A stretch of DNA of 64,000 nt from CBDFKK01 sp965248815 (GTDB lineage Bacteria; Pseudomonadota; Alphaproteobacteria; SMXP01): positions 1 to 64,000 of the forward strand of contig CBDFKK010000006.1 in assembly GCA_965248815.1 (NCBI GenBank). The letters run 5' to 3'. The notes under the pieces are model-generated. The model did not search any database, was not told the DNA's origin, and saw only the letters and a program-made list of their open reading frames with translations. The translations under genes and the position numbers were made by a program. Each line of letters starts with the position of its first letter. Position 1 is the stretch's first letter. This document shows positions 1 through 8,841 of this stretch, in pieces.

Positions 1-732
1 GCTCAAAGCTCTTGATCTGATTACCAGCCCTGCATTTGTTGTCATTAAGGCTGCTGACGAGTTCCGCGACAAGACCACGGCGCCAAATCAAATGTGGCAG
101 ACCGACTTCACCTACCTCAAGGTCATCGGCTGGGGCTGGTTTTATCTCTCTACGATTCTTGATGACTTCTCGCGCTACATCATTGCGTGGAAGCTGTGCA
201 CCACGATGAGAGCTGAAGACGTCACTGATACGTTGGAAATGGCTCTGGAGGCATCGGGTTGCGATCAGGCAAATGTCGCACACAAGCCGCGTCTGCTATC
301 TGACAATGGTTCAAGTTATATTGCCGGCGATCTTGCTGACTGGATGGATGATCAAGGCATGAGGCATGTTCGCGGCGCGCCGTATCATCCGCAAACGCAA
401 GGCAAAATCGAGCGTTGGCATCAAACGCTCAAGAACCGCATCTTGCTGGAAAACTATTATCTGCCCGGTGACCTAGAAGCGCAGATCGATGAGTTCGTGG
501 GTCACTACAATCACCAGCGCTATCACGAGAGTCTGCAAAACCTCACGCCCGCAGATGTTTACTTTGGGCGCGGCCAAACCATTCTATTGCAAAGAGAAAG
601 GATCAAGCGAAAAACGATCGAGCATCGGCGCTTGCAACACAGCAAAGCCGCTGCTTAAACTGATACAACAGATGAGCCATATACTCCGCTAGCTCAAACC
701 GAAATCTGTTCCAATTTATCTGATGACGGACA
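1..732 (+). mobile_element. IS-A (IS3 family), right-hand part
   Basis: Right part of the element called IS-A in this annotation; the left part lies outside the window. Its right terminal repeat ends at 732 with TGATGACGGACA, the same end as the complete copy at 22406-23918. An NRPS gene fragment on the other strand begins at the next base. No target duplication can be tested because the left end is missing. Confidence 0.9.
2..658 (+). CDS. IS-A OrfB transposase, 5'-partial
   Basis: C-terminal two thirds of the IS3-family transposase catalytic subunit (rve integrase core), open from the window edge. The DDE residues are visible: Asp in WQTDFTYL, Asp in LLSDNG and Glu in KIERWHQ, followed by the IS3-type tail (YNHQRYHESLQNLTPADVYFGR). 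It matches the complete OrfB at 22864-23844 apart from scattered substitutions. The start codon lies left of the window, so whether this copy is functional cannot be judged here. Confidence 0.85.
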   Translation, partial: LKALDLITSPAFVVIKAADEFRDKTTAPNQMWQTDFTYLKVIGWGWFYLSTILDDFSRYIIAWKLCTTMRAEDVTDTLEMALEASGCDQANVAHKPRLLSDNGSSYIAGDLADWMDDQGMRHVRGAPYHPQTQGKIERWHQTLKNRILLENYYLPGDLEAQIDEFVGHYNHQRYHESLQNLTPADVYFGRGQTILLQRERIKRKTIEHRRLQHSKAAA

Positions 733-2006
733 CCCAACTTCGCCCAACGCTCGCGCGAGCGCTTCGACCGTAGATGCCTGTAAGACAATGTCGACGGAGA
801 GTGAATTGCCAGTCTTTTCCTCCAACAAAAGAAAGAGCTCGGTGATTTGGAGAGAGTCTCCTCCAAGGTCGTATAAATCATCGTTGCGGCCGACCCGATC
901 GATATTCAGCACTTTCTCAAAGCACGACGCAACGAGCCACTCCACTTCGCTACTAGGTGCTTCATAGGGGTGGTCGTTCGCGCGGCCAGAAACTCAAGAC
1001 AATTATGGCCGTCCATGCGCCCCAGATCACCCGATCGGTACTGTCGGTGGGATGAATCATCGAGATCTACTTCGAATGCTGCTTCGGTTAAGTCGGGCCG
1101 CTGCCAATAGCCTTGCGCGACGTAGCGGCTGCGAACGACAATTTCGCCGATTTCGCCCGTCGGCACCGGCCGGCGGTCCTTGCCAAGAACCATGACTTCC
1201 ATGTCATCGACTGCAAACCCGATCGGCACGCTTGAGCCCGGCAAGCTCGTTTTCGATGTCAAAAAGAATTGCCGCGTCAGGCCCGTCTCCGTGGCGCCCA
1301 AGCCGTTCACCATCACACAACGATCATCGAAGCGTTCCTGATACGCCGCGACATGGCGCACGCGGCAGGGGTCGCCTTCTAGGCGGATCAGTCGCAAGCT
1401 TGGAAATCGTTCGCCTGTCGCCATCAAGTGTTCGAAGATCGATGGGACCGAATGATAAATCGTTATCCGTTGCTCCTTGATCCAACTGGCCAGACGGTCG
1501 ATCCCGTTTTTACGCAGATCGAAAAGGTGAACCTGCCCTCCGTTCAATAGACCGGCGAACAATGTCGAGACGGTTCCGCTAAAGGAAAAAGACTGAATCA
1601 ACGACAAACGATCGCAACGCCCGATTTTCAAGCTGTTAGTATAGCGCAACACGTTGTGCAGCACATTTCGATGACTATCGACGACACCCTTTGCGCGTCC
1701 GGTGGACCCAGACGTGTAGTAGATGTAACAGGGTTGATCAGGGTCAATCGAAGGCGGCGAAACTGGTTCGGAAGTGTCAACTGGACATCGATCAACGCAT
1801 AGTACTTTCGTCGCTGCACCAGCTAGCTCATCTGCCAAATCGAAATGCTCTGCGTCGGTCAGAATTATGGACGGCTTGCACTCGGCACTGGTCCCGCGAA
1901 GCCTGTCGACCGCAAATGAAGGATCCAACGCCACATAGATCTTGCCGGCTTTAAGTGTGGCTAGAATAGCTTGAACGGTTGTGAGTCCCTGATCCAAAAG
2001 AAGCAC
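733..2006 (-). pseudogene. Broken NRPS adenylation + carrier-protein fragment
   Basis: Remnant of a nonribosomal peptide synthetase module. The upstream part carries adenylation-domain cores in order: A2-like LKAGKIYVALDP, A3 YYTSGSTGRAKGVV, A5 NGLGATETG, A6 GEIGEIVVRSRYVAQGYW and A7 YRSGDLGRM. The frame then shifts near 960. In the new frame the text runs from GRANDH straight into a carrier domain with the phosphopantetheine-serine motif DLYDLGGDSLQ. Cores A8-A10, including the lysine motif that ends an adenylation domain, are absent, so the domain should be inactive. Both ends stop exactly at IS-A ends (732 and 2007), so the N-terminus and the end of the carrier domain are also gone. The substrate cannot be inferred. 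Confidence 0.85.
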
Positions 2007-2092
2007 TGTCCGGCGTCAGCACTCATGGGACAGATTGAGGGAATTGCGTAAGGGAGAGTTTTTGGCCCATCGTCACACGAGAGGAGTGGACG

Positions 2093-2293
2093 ATGAGAGA
2101 CAAAACAGTGCGCCATCAAGAAGCTGCGGAACGTACAGTCAAGGATATTCGCCGCCGGACGCGCAAACGCTATTCAGCTGAAGAGAAGATACGGATTGTG
2201 CTTGCCGGACTTCGCGGCGAAGACAGCATTGCCGAGCTTTGCCGTCAGGAAGGCATCGCTCAGGGCATGTATTACACCTGGTCGAAGGAGTTT
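2093..2293 (+). pseudogene. IS-A-like OrfA, 3'-truncated
   Basis: First 67 codons of an IS3 OrfA helix-turn-helix protein (RYSAEEKIRIVLAGLRGEDSIAELCRQEGIAQGMYYTWSKEF). The leucine-zipper half and the frameshift site are replaced by IS-B at 2294. The sequence differs from the other OrfA copies in the window at many residues (MRDKTVRHQEAAERTVKD against MSQKSMSLKDGAETAVRD), so this is a sibling element rather than a direct copy. Confidence 0.8.
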
Positions 2294-2340
2294 TGGACTT
2301 GCCTCAGAAGAGTGGAGAGCACTTTCTAAGCTAAACGGAG

Positions 2341-2634
2341 GTGCACATGACAGGCAGGAACCGAGAATTTAGCGACGAGTTTAAGCGAGAGGCCGTTCGA
2401 TTGAGCTATGAGAGCGGTCGAACGATTGATGAGATTGCGAAAGATCTTGGCGTCGGCAAATCGACGCTGTCGGCGTGGCGGCGGCGCTTTCGTGATGAGG
2501 ATTTGGCCGCCGGCCCGCACGATGATCTTGAGAAAGAAAACACCCGCCTTCGGCGTGAGAATGAGATCCTTCGGCAGGAAAGGGACTTGTTAAAAAAAGC
2601 GACCGCCTTGTTCACCAAGGAGCCAAGTCGATGA
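2341..2634 (+). CDS. IS-B OrfA (transposase HTH subunit)
   Basis: 97-aa DNA-binding subunit. It has an N-terminal helix-turn-helix (FKREAVRLSYESGRTIDEIAKDLGVGKSTLSAWRRRF) and a C-terminal heptad-type helix (LEKENTRLRRENEILRQERDLLKKA). Near its end an A7GC run (about 2594-2602) offers the slippery site IS3 elements use for -1 frameshifting into OrfB, which starts 4 nt before this stop. Expression would give OrfA alone or an OrfAB transposase. Confidence 0.9.
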   Translation: MHMTGRNREFSDEFKREAVRLSYESGRTIDEIAKDLGVGKSTLSAWRRRFRDEDLAAGPHDDLEKENTRLRRENEILRQERDLLKKATALFTKEPSR

Positions 2635-3485
2635 AGTTTCAACTGATCGACGCGAGCAAGGCGTTTGTTTCTGTTCAGCGCGCCTGCTGTCTGCTTGGCG
2701 TCAGCCAGAGCGGTTATTACGGGTGGAAGGATCGCCCGGCGAGCCGCCGTCAGCGCGAGGACATGATCCTGCTCGCCCATATTCGAAACGCGTTCGCCTT
2801 GTCGAACGAGACCTATGGCAGCCCGCGCATGACACGCGATTTACAAGATGAGGGATTTGAAGTTGGCCGTCGTCGTGTTGCCCGGTTGATGCGCGAGAAT
2901 GGCCTGCAGGCAAGGCGCAAGCGGCGTTTCCGGCGCACGACTGATAGCTGTCACGCTTGGCCGATCGCGCCCAACCATCTTGGCGGCGACTTTAATGCCG
3001 ACAAACCCAATCAAAAATGGGCTGTTGATATCAGTTATATATGGACAACCGAAGGCTGGCTCTATCTCGCTGTCGTGATGGACTTATTCTCCCGGTGGAT
3101 TGTCGGCTGGGCTGTCAGCGATCGGTTGAAGCGGGACTTGGCGCTTGAAGCCCTGCGCCGGGCTGTGGCTTTGCGGCGCCCGCCGCCGGGACTGATCCAT
3201 CACTCTGATCGCGGCTCGCAATATTGCTCTATTGAGTATCGCGCTGCCCTGAAGAAAATCGGCGCCGTTGTGTCCATGTCCGGCAAAGGGAACTGTTACG
3301 ACAATGCCGTCGTGGAAACTTTCTTCAAAACCATCAAATCAGAACTTGTCTGGCGAACGGTCTTCCAAACGCGCGCCCAGGCTGAAACAGAAATCGCTCA
3401 ATACATTGACGGTTTTTATAACCCCGTCAGACGACATTCAGCATGCAACTATCAAAGCCCGATCCAATATGAAATGATGACCTAA
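2631..3485 (+). CDS. IS-B OrfB transposase
   Basis: 284-aa DDE transposase of the IS3 family with an N-terminal HTH_21 segment (HIRNAFALSNETYGSPRMTRDL). The rve core has Asp in WAVDISYIW, Asp in IHHSDRGSQYCS and Glu in NAVVETFFKTIKSE, and the family's C-terminal tail is YNPVRRHSACNYQSPIQYE. It overlaps OrfA by 4 nt in the -1 frame. It appears full length and is identical in protein sequence to the copy at 8838. Confidence 0.92.
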   Translation: MKFQLIDASKAFVSVQRACCLLGVSQSGYYGWKDRPASRRQREDMILLAHIRNAFALSNETYGSPRMTRDLQDEGFEVGRRRVARLMRENGLQARRKRRFRRTTDSCHAWPIAPNHLGGDFNADKPNQKWAVDISYIWTTEGWLYLAVVMDLFSRWIVGWAVSDRLKRDLALEALRRAVALRRPPPGLIHHSDRGSQYCSIEYRAALKKIGAVVSMSGKGNCYDNAVVETFFKTIKSELVWRTVFQTRAQAETEIAQYIDGFYNPVRRHSACNYQSPIQYEMMT

Positions 3486-3526
3486 ACCAAAACCGTGCTC
3501 TCCCACTCAAGCGGGGCAAGTCCACG

Positions 3527-4222
3527 CAAAGCTATTTTGTATCCGAAGCTTCAGTGTATCGCCTGCTCAAAGCTCTTGATCTGATTACCAGCCCGGCCTT
3601 CGTGGTCATCAAGGCTGCCAATGAGTTCCGCGACAAGACCACGGCGCCAAATCAAATGTGGCAGACCGACTTCACCTACCTCAAGGTCATCGGCTGGGGC
3701 TGGTTTTATCTCTCTACGATTCTTGATGACTTCTCGCGCTACATCATTGCGTGGAAACTCTGCACCACGATGAGGGTTGAGGACGTTACCGAAACGCTGG
3801 AAGCAGCTCTCGCCGAATCCGGGCTCGATCAAGTTAATGTCGTTCACAAGCCGCGCCTGCTGTCCGACAATGGCCCGTCTTATATTGCTGGCGATCTTGC
3901 TGACTGGATGGATGATCAAGGCATGAAGCATGTACGCGGTGCGCCTTATCATCCGCAGACGCAAGGCAAAATTGAGCGTTGGCATCAGACGCTCAAGAAC
4001 CGCATCTTGCTGCAAAACTATTATCTGCCTGGCGACCTGGAAGCGCAGATCGAAGACTTCGTCGGCCACTACAACCACCAGCGATATCACGAGAGCCTGA
4101 AGAACCTCACGCCTGCCGACGTCTACTTCGGGCGCGGCCAAACTATTCTATTGCAAAGAGAAAGGATTAAACGAAAAACAATCGAACACCGGCGCTTGCA
4201 ACACCGCAAAGCCGCTGCTTAA
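3527..4222 (+). pseudogene. IS-A OrfB, 5'-truncated
   Basis: 232 codons of IS-A OrfB resume directly after IS-B, beginning inside the residues QSYFVSEASVYRLL. The whole DDE core is kept (WQTDFTYL, LLSDNG, KIERWHQ). The N-terminal HTH region and the start codon are absent. It varies from the other copies in one block (ETLEAALAESGLDQVNVVHKPR), another sign that IS-A lineages have been shuffled. Confidence 0.85.
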
Positions 4223-4296
4223 ATTGAAACAACAGATGAGCCAAAGACTCAGCTTGCTCAAATCGAAATCTGTTCCAATTTATCTGACGACGGACA

Positions 4297-4380
4297 CTGA
4301 TTGTACTGGCCATCTGGGCGTCGATATCTGGCCTCTATCTCAAATTCATCGGCAAACGTCTGCCTTGGATGAAGGAGTAA
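4297..4380 (+). pseudogene. C-terminal scrap of a phage membrane protein
   Basis: 27 in-frame codons follow the IS-A end, reading LIVLAIWASISGLYLKFIGK and then RLPWMKE before the stop: one membrane helix plus a basic tail. The stop lies 3 nt before the holin start and its last codons contain the holin ribosome-binding site (AAGGAG). This was probably the gene before the holin in a phage lysis cassette; the rest was lost at the IS-A boundary. Confidence 0.6.
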
Positions 4381-4383
4381 CCA

Positions 4384-4818
4384 ATGATTGGCAAGCTCAT
4401 TTCCGGTGCCGTCAAGGGCGTGGTCGGCGTGGCTGGCAGTGCCTTTGAGAAGCATGCCGACAACAAGACGAAGCGCAAAGAGTTTGAACACGACCTGGCA
4501 ATGGCCATTATCGGCAACGAGTCTGGCGTAACAGACGGTCTCATGGCCATCGGTTTGGCCGAGGCAAATGGCACGTCCTATCAACGCAATTGGCGCCCGA
4601 CGCTGATGTACAGCGCAACCTTTTTAATTTTGTGGATGGCCGTTGCCGGGCCGTTGATTCAGGTGTTCACCGGTATGGATCTGGTGACGCCAACGCGTGA
4701 CTCGTTTGCGACTGTGCCCGAGGAACTCTGGTGGGTGCTGGGCGTGGGCCTGGGCGTGTTCGGAGCCGGGCGGTCTCTTGAAAAGGGCGTCAAGCATTGG
4801 AAGAACGGGGGATCGTGA
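4384..4818 (+). CDS. Phage holin, GTA 3TM-type
   Basis: 144-aa protein resembling the holin family found in gene transfer agents and alphaproteobacterial phages (GTA_holin_3TM). A charged amphipathic N-terminal half (KTKRKEFEHDLAMAI) with a conserved W-R-P motif (NWRPTLMYS) leads into a membrane helix at about residues 78-98. A second helix lies at about 116-133 (WWVLGVGLGVFGAGRSLEKG). Its role would be to permeabilise the inner membrane at lysis so that endolysin can act. A good ribosome-binding site AAGGAG lies 6 nt upstream of the ATG. It is the only recognisable lysis gene in the window. Confidence 0.8.
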   Translation: MIGKLISGAVKGVVGVAGSAFEKHADNKTKRKEFEHDLAMAIIGNESGVTDGLMAIGLAEANGTSYQRNWRPTLMYSATFLILWMAVAGPLIQVFTGMDLVTPTRDSFATVPEELWWVLGVGLGVFGAGRSLEKGVKHWKNGGS

Positions 4819-4870
4819 TGTGTCTTATCGAGTGTTGATGCCGTTAATCGTGGATAAGGCCGATCACTTG

Positions 4871-5005
4871 CTAGGGCTCGACGTTGAGCGGGTCGCCGTC
4901 GTAGACGTTGACCACTTTTGCGGGAACGCGCAGCTCGGAGGCAGGGGCCGGAGCAACAGCCACCAGAGTGAGGAAAGCGGCCAGCCGTACAAACGATTTG
5001 CGCAT
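4871..5005 (-). CDS. Secreted thermonuclease-like N-terminus (44 aa)
   Basis: Short frame starting with a signal peptide (MRKSFVRLAAFLTLVAVAPA) and continuing into ELRVPAKVVNVYDGDPLN before a stop. The VVNVYDGDPL stretch resembles the first strand of Staphylococcal-nuclease domains (V-DGDT-). The rest of the domain, including the RLxGIDAPE loop, is absent. It may be a degraded nuclease gene or just a short exported peptide. Its ATG overlaps the stop of the preceding frame as TAATG, suggesting translational coupling. Confidence 0.45.
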   Translation of the reverse strand: MRKSFVRLAAFLTLVAVAPAPASELRVPAKVVNVYDGDPLNVEP

Positions 5006-5239
5006 TAGGGCGACACGCAGTTGAAATTTTGTTTTGGCATGGTCGTATTACCATCTTCAACATTCGAGAAATAGTAGTACGCGCCATCACCATCAGGCTG
5101 GATTACAAAGGCGTATTCCCCTCCCGCGAAATCCCACCGTCTATCGATTCCGGCGCGGGCACTTCGTGCGGCTGCCGGTCCCGGACATTGCGCGCCCGCA
5201 TCGAAAGCGGGGACGTCCCGACCCGGACTTGTGCAGGTC
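5005..5239 (-). pseudogene. 3' end of an unrecognised gene fused to the TonB locus
   Basis: Open frame directly downstream of the TonB-receptor stop. Its last 40 residues look like genuine protein (RWDFAGGEYAFVIQPDGDG, then AYYYFSNVEDGNTTMPKQNF and NCVSP). The upstream part is compositionally odd and runs antiparallel to nothing recognisable, so the 5' end appears lost. It overlaps the next small gene by TAATG. Family unknown; possibly an accessory lysis or lipoprotein gene of the neighbouring phage fragment. Confidence 0.4.
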
Positions 5240-7894
5240 TTAAAAGTCCGCCGCGAGGCGCGTGTACCAGAAAGCGCCGTTATAGTCCCAAGGGGTGCTT
5301 TCCGGGTGGAGGTTGCCCTGGCCCAGCGTCTCTCCCAAAGGGGCGCTCGGAACCTTGTCAAAGAGGTTCTGCACGCCGACGCTCAACCGGTAGCGGTCGA
5401 ACTCGTAACCGAGCTCGGCGTCGGCTACCCATCCGCCGTCGAAGGCGTCAAGGTAATCCTCGCCGGTATTTGACTTGCAGTTATTGTTCTGAAACCGGCA
5501 GGCTTTCCAGTCGCCGTAATAGCTGAGCCGCAGCATCGCGCTCCACGGCCCCATCCGGTGCCGCCCCGTTACCACCACGCGTTGCTCGGGATTCATGTCC
5601 TCGATCTCCACCTGACGCCTTCGTGTCAGCAGGCTCACGGTCACGGGCTCGTCGAGCACCGGTTTACCGGGAAACGAAGTGATTTGCCGGGACGGCGAGA
5701 AGTCTTGAAGCTTTGTCTTTGTCCAATTCCAGGCTACGTTGAGGTCGGAATTGGATTGCCCGCCCCAGTCGCGCGACCATTTGAGCACCGCATCGAGGCC
5801 GCGGGTGCGGGTGTTGAAGTCGTTAGCGAAAAATTTGATCTCCTTGAGATTGCCCGCACCCTGGAAAACGTCCTGCTGTTCGATGAGACGCGAGATCTCA
5901 TCGGTGAGCGAAATGTTTCCGGTTAGTGCGATGCGGTTTTCAATGTCGATGTCGAAATAATCTAACGTTAGATTGATTTCATCGCTCAACCGGATCACGA
6001 GGCCGGTCGAGAAGCTCACGGCCTCCTCCTCGGTGAGCTCTTCGCCGCCCAATGCCATCGCGACGGGATCCGTCGGCGGCAGCTGCCCTATTTCGATCAA
6101 ACCGCCTTCACCGGAGAAGGTGGTCGCTAAAACCCGCAGATTTGTTTGTCCGGGCGACGGGGCCCGAAACCCGGTACTGACCGTTGAACGCAGTGCGACC
6201 CGGTCCGTAACGCGCCACAGCACGGAGAGCTTGCCCTTGATGTTGCCGCCGAAATCGTCATAGAAGTCCTCGTAGCGCCCCGCCATGCCTAACAACAGCG
6301 CGTCCGTCACATCCGCCTCCAAGTCTACGTAGAACGCGTAGTTCGGGCGGTTCCATTTACCGGCGAATTTTGGATTGAGGCCCTGATATCCGTTGGAGCC
6401 GACGCTGAAACCCTGCGCCGCAAAGGGGCCCACCTGGTACGACGCCAAGTCGCCGGCCCTGGTCTCGAAGGTCTCCTCGCGCCATTCCGCCCCCCAGGCA
6501 ATGTTGAGAGGGGAAGCAAGAAAGTCCAAATCGAGCAGGTACGAGAAATCGGCATTAACCCCGATTTCCGACTGTACATAGTCCCGCGGCCGGAAAGTCG
6601 TCGGCGTTTGCGGCCCCAGCGAGGCGTTGACGGTGTTGCGCATAAAGAACGCGACGTCGCTCCGCGCGGCACCGACGCTCACATCGAAACGCACCCCGCC
6701 CGCAATCTCGCCGCGGACGCCCCCGGTCACGCTCCAGTCGCTGATCTCCGCCCCGAAGCGCGGCGTGAAGCCGCCGGGGAAACGTTCATTGAACAGGAAG
6801 CAGTTGGGGTGCGCCCCAATGAAACTCTGCACGGTGTTGAAGTCGGCGTTCAACGGCGGCACGTCGGCGCAATCGTTCGTGCCGTCGCCGGGGACGAGAT
6901 CGGCGAACGCCCGTTGATCGCCGTCACGAAACACGCCGCTTCGTGCGCTGCTCGTGCCCGGTGCACGGAAGAAAAAACCGCCTTCGGTCGTGCGCTCCGC
7001 CCAGCCGCCGAAGGCGTAGGCGTGGGCCCGGTCGCCGAGGTCGATACCGGCGTTGACGAACGTGCTCCACGCGTCGTCGATCTCGGGGCTGCCCCAGATC
7101 TGCGCCGGGTCGGCGACGGGATAGCCCAACGATGTCAGTTCCGCGGCATCGGCGCGGCTGCCGCTGCGTACCGTCGGCGTGACGTCGCTGTACTCCAGAC
7201 TGACGTTCAAAAAGCCGTTGTCGGTGAGTGGCAGGCCGGCGTTGCCCGCGAACTGCCAGGTATCCCCGTCGCCCTCGAAATAACCCGCGCGCCTCAGTTC
7301 CACCGAGACGCCGTCGCTGGCATCGCGCAGCCGCAGGTTCATCACCCCTGCGATGGCATCGGAGCCGTACTGGGCCGAAGCCCCGTCGCGCAGTAATTCG
7401 ATCTGCTCCATGGCGACGGCGGGAATCACATTCAGGTCGGTTCCTTGCGAACCGGTATTGAGTGAGCTGCCGAGCAAGGCGATGACGCCGGAGCGATGGC
7501 GGCGCTTACCGTTAACCAAAACCAGCGTGTTGTCCGGCGGCAACCCCCTGAGCGTGAACGGCCGGACCAACGTCGCCTCGTCATCGATGCCGTGGCGCTG
7601 CACGTTGTAGGACGGAGACAGGGTACGCAGAATCTCGTTCATGTCGATGGGCGCCTGGGAGCGTAACTCGTCCGACCTGAACACATCGACCGGCGCGGCC
7701 GACTCCAGCACCGAGCGAGGCGCACGCCGCGAGCCCACCACGACAATGACGTCGATGGATTTGTCCGGCAGCGGCGAAGCGGCCGCATCGCTTTCTGTTT
7801 GTGCAGAGGCGGGACGGGGCCAGATCAAACCCACCGATAAAACCACCACGCTGAAATGACGCGTCCACATGTTCCGCATGTCAAGCTGCTTCAC
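5240..7894 (-). CDS. TonB-dependent outer-membrane receptor
   Basis: 884-aa receptor for active import of a large substrate (siderophore, glycan or similar; the ligand cannot be told). It begins with a signal peptide (about residues 1-32, cleavage near ASAQ). The plug domain has the typical IDVIVVVGSR strand, LRGLPPDNTLVLVNGKRRH and LLRDGASAQYGSDAIAGVMN. About 650 residues of beta-barrel follow, ending in an aromatic C-terminal residue (FWYTRLAADF), as expected for Bam-dependent insertion. Length is normal and no frameshift is visible. It is not a phage function. It sits between a phage-like fragment and an IS-A end at 8087, with no partner genes (tonB, exbBD or regulator) nearby. Confidence 0.93.
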   Translation of the reverse strand: MKQLDMRNMWTRHFSVVVLSVGLIWPRPASAQTESDAAASPLPDKSIDVIVVVGSRRAPRSVLESAAPVDVFRSDELRSQAPIDMNEILRTLSPSYNVQRHGIDDEATLVRPFTLRGLPPDNTLVLVNGKRRHRSGVIALLGSSLNTGSQGTDLNVIPAVAMEQIELLRDGASAQYGSDAIAGVMNLRLRDASDGVSVELRRAGYFEGDGDTWQFAGNAGLPLTDNGFLNVSLEYSDVTPTVRSGSRADAAELTSLGYPVADPAQIWGSPEIDDAWSTFVNAGIDLGDRAHAYAFGGWAERTTEGGFFFRAPGTSSARSGVFRDGDQRAFADLVPGDGTNDCADVPPLNADFNTVQSFIGAHPNCFLFNERFPGGFTPRFGAEISDWSVTGGVRGEIAGGVRFDVSVGAARSDVAFFMRNTVNASLGPQTPTTFRPRDYVQSEIGVNADFSYLLDLDFLASPLNIAWGAEWREETFETRAGDLASYQVGPFAAQGFSVGSNGYQGLNPKFAGKWNRPNYAFYVDLEADVTDALLLGMAGRYEDFYDDFGGNIKGKLSVLWRVTDRVALRSTVSTGFRAPSPGQTNLRVLATTFSGEGGLIEIGQLPPTDPVAMALGGEELTEEEAVSFSTGLVIRLSDEINLTLDYFDIDIENRIALTGNISLTDEISRLIEQQDVFQGAGNLKEIKFFANDFNTRTRGLDAVLKWSRDWGGQSNSDLNVAWNWTKTKLQDFSPSRQITSFPGKPVLDEPVTVSLLTRRRQVEIEDMNPEQRVVVTGRHRMGPWSAMLRLSYYGDWKACRFQNNNCKSNTGEDYLDAFDGGWVADAELGYEFDRYRLSVGVQNLFDKVPSAPLGETLGQGNLHPESTPWDYNGAFWYTRLAADF

Positions 7895-8086
7895 GCTCAG
7901 GCATTAATCCGCCCTTGCCGCCACCAACACCTGATGCAGCGCCTTGCGCCCGCACCAGCGAGACACGGCCCGCAAGCACCCGGGCGTCTATTATGTGAAC
8001 GGCGAACAGGAACACGGTCATGCCACCTTCAAAAGGCCTAAAGCGCTCTTTTACCACAGAGATAAGGTCTATTGCCACTGGAAACC
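7895..8086 (+). other. Receptor upstream region with a short coding-like remnant
   Basis: The space between the TonB-receptor start and the IS-A end. No clear promoter for the receptor is seen. On the plus strand, 7935-8086 is open without a start codon and reads HPGVYYVNGEQEHGHATFKR then PKALFYHRDKVYCHWKP up to the IS junction. It looks like a gene fragment cut by IS-A, family unknown. Confidence 0.3.
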
Positions 8087-8173
8087 TGTCTGACATCAGC
8101 GCCTGTGGGACAGATGGAGTTGATTGTGTAACGGAGGATTTCTGGCTCATCGTCGTGACCGAAGGGAACGCAG

Positions 8174-8500
8174 ATGAGCCAGAAATCCATGAGTTTGAAG
8201 GACGGCGCCGAGACGGCGGTACGGGACATCCGGCGCAAGACGCGCAAGCAATATTCGGCTGAAGAGAAGATCCGGATTGTGCTCTCGGGCCTGCGCGGCG
8301 AGGACAGCATCGCCGAGCTGTGCCGTCGGGAAGGGATCGCCGAGAGCCTCTACTACAGCTGGTCGAAGGAGTTCCTGGAAGCCGGCAAGAAGCGGCTTTC
8401 GGGGGATACCGCCCGCCAGGCGTCCTCGGGCGAGGTCAAGGACCTGCGCCGCGAGAGGCATGACCTCAAGGAAGCGCTTGCCGAACAGGTGCTGGAGAAC
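8174..8500 (+). pseudogene. IS-A OrfA truncated by IS-B
   Basis: 109 codons of OrfA, nearly the whole protein. It is cut after EQVLEN, just before the leucine-rich end and the A7G frameshift site, by the left end of IS-B at 8501. The helix-turn-helix (SAEEKIRIVLSGLRGEDSIAE) is intact, but OrfB cannot be made from this copy. Confidence 0.85.
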
Positions 8501-8547
8501 TGGACTTGCCTCAGAAGAGTGGAGAGCACTTTCTAAGCTAAACGGAG

Positions 8548-8841
8548 GTGCACATGACAGGCAGGAACCGAGAATTTAGCGACGAGTTTAAGCGAGAGGC
8601 CGTTCGATTGAGCTATGAGAGCGGTCGAACGATTGATGAGATTGCGAAAGATCTTGGCGTCGGCAAATCGACGCTGTCGGCGTGGCGGCGGCGCTTTCGT
8701 GATGAGGATTTGGCCGCCGGCCCGCACGATGATCTTGAGAAAGAAAACACCCGCCTTCGGCGTGAGAATGAGATCCTTCGGCAGGAAAGGGACTTGTTAA
8801 AAAAAGCGACCGCCTTGTTCACCAAGGAGCCAAGTCGATGA
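8548..8841 (+). CDS. IS-B OrfA
   Basis: 97-aa HTH/leucine-zipper subunit, same protein as at 2341 and 26752. It is joined to OrfB by a 4-nt overlap downstream of the A7GC slippery run. Start ATG follows GGAGGTGC. Confidence 0.9.
   Translation: MHMTGRNREFSDEFKREAVRLSYESGRTIDEIAKDLGVGKSTLSAWRRRFRDEDLAAGPHDDLEKENTRLRRENEILRQERDLLKKATALFTKEPSR

Larger units (their letters stand above)
2294..3524 (+). mobile_element. IS-B copy 1 (IS3 family, 1,231 bp)
   Basis: Complete element with imperfect terminal inverted repeats: TGGACTTGCCTCAGAAGAGT on the left and, read inward, TGGACTTGCCCCGCTTGAGT on the right. It encodes two overlapping frames typical of the IS3 family. The flanks (GTTT on the left, CGCA on the right) are not duplicated, consistent with a recombined rather than freshly inserted copy. 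Confidence 0.9.
2007..4296 (+). mobile_element. Divergent IS-A relative split by IS-B
   Basis: Outer element with an IS-A-like left end (TGTCCGGCGTCAGCACTCAT at 2007) and an IS-A right end at 4296 (TGACGACGGACA). The left 287 bp differ clearly from the other IS-A copies, while the right part (3525-4296) is close to them. An IS-B occupies 2294-3524. The IS-A sequence missing between the two flanks (late OrfA and early OrfB) means IS-B did not simply insert; a deletion or recombination accompanied it. Confidence 0.8.

Noticed and set aside
5029..5526. 165-aa Arg-rich plus-strand frame near the TonB gene
   Set aside because: Mostly antisense to the receptor's 3' end and compositionally a shadow frame.
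6608..7396. 262-aa plus-strand frame
   Set aside because: Antisense to the TonB-receptor gene, without ribosome-binding site or domain; caused by GC-rich codon use of the real gene.
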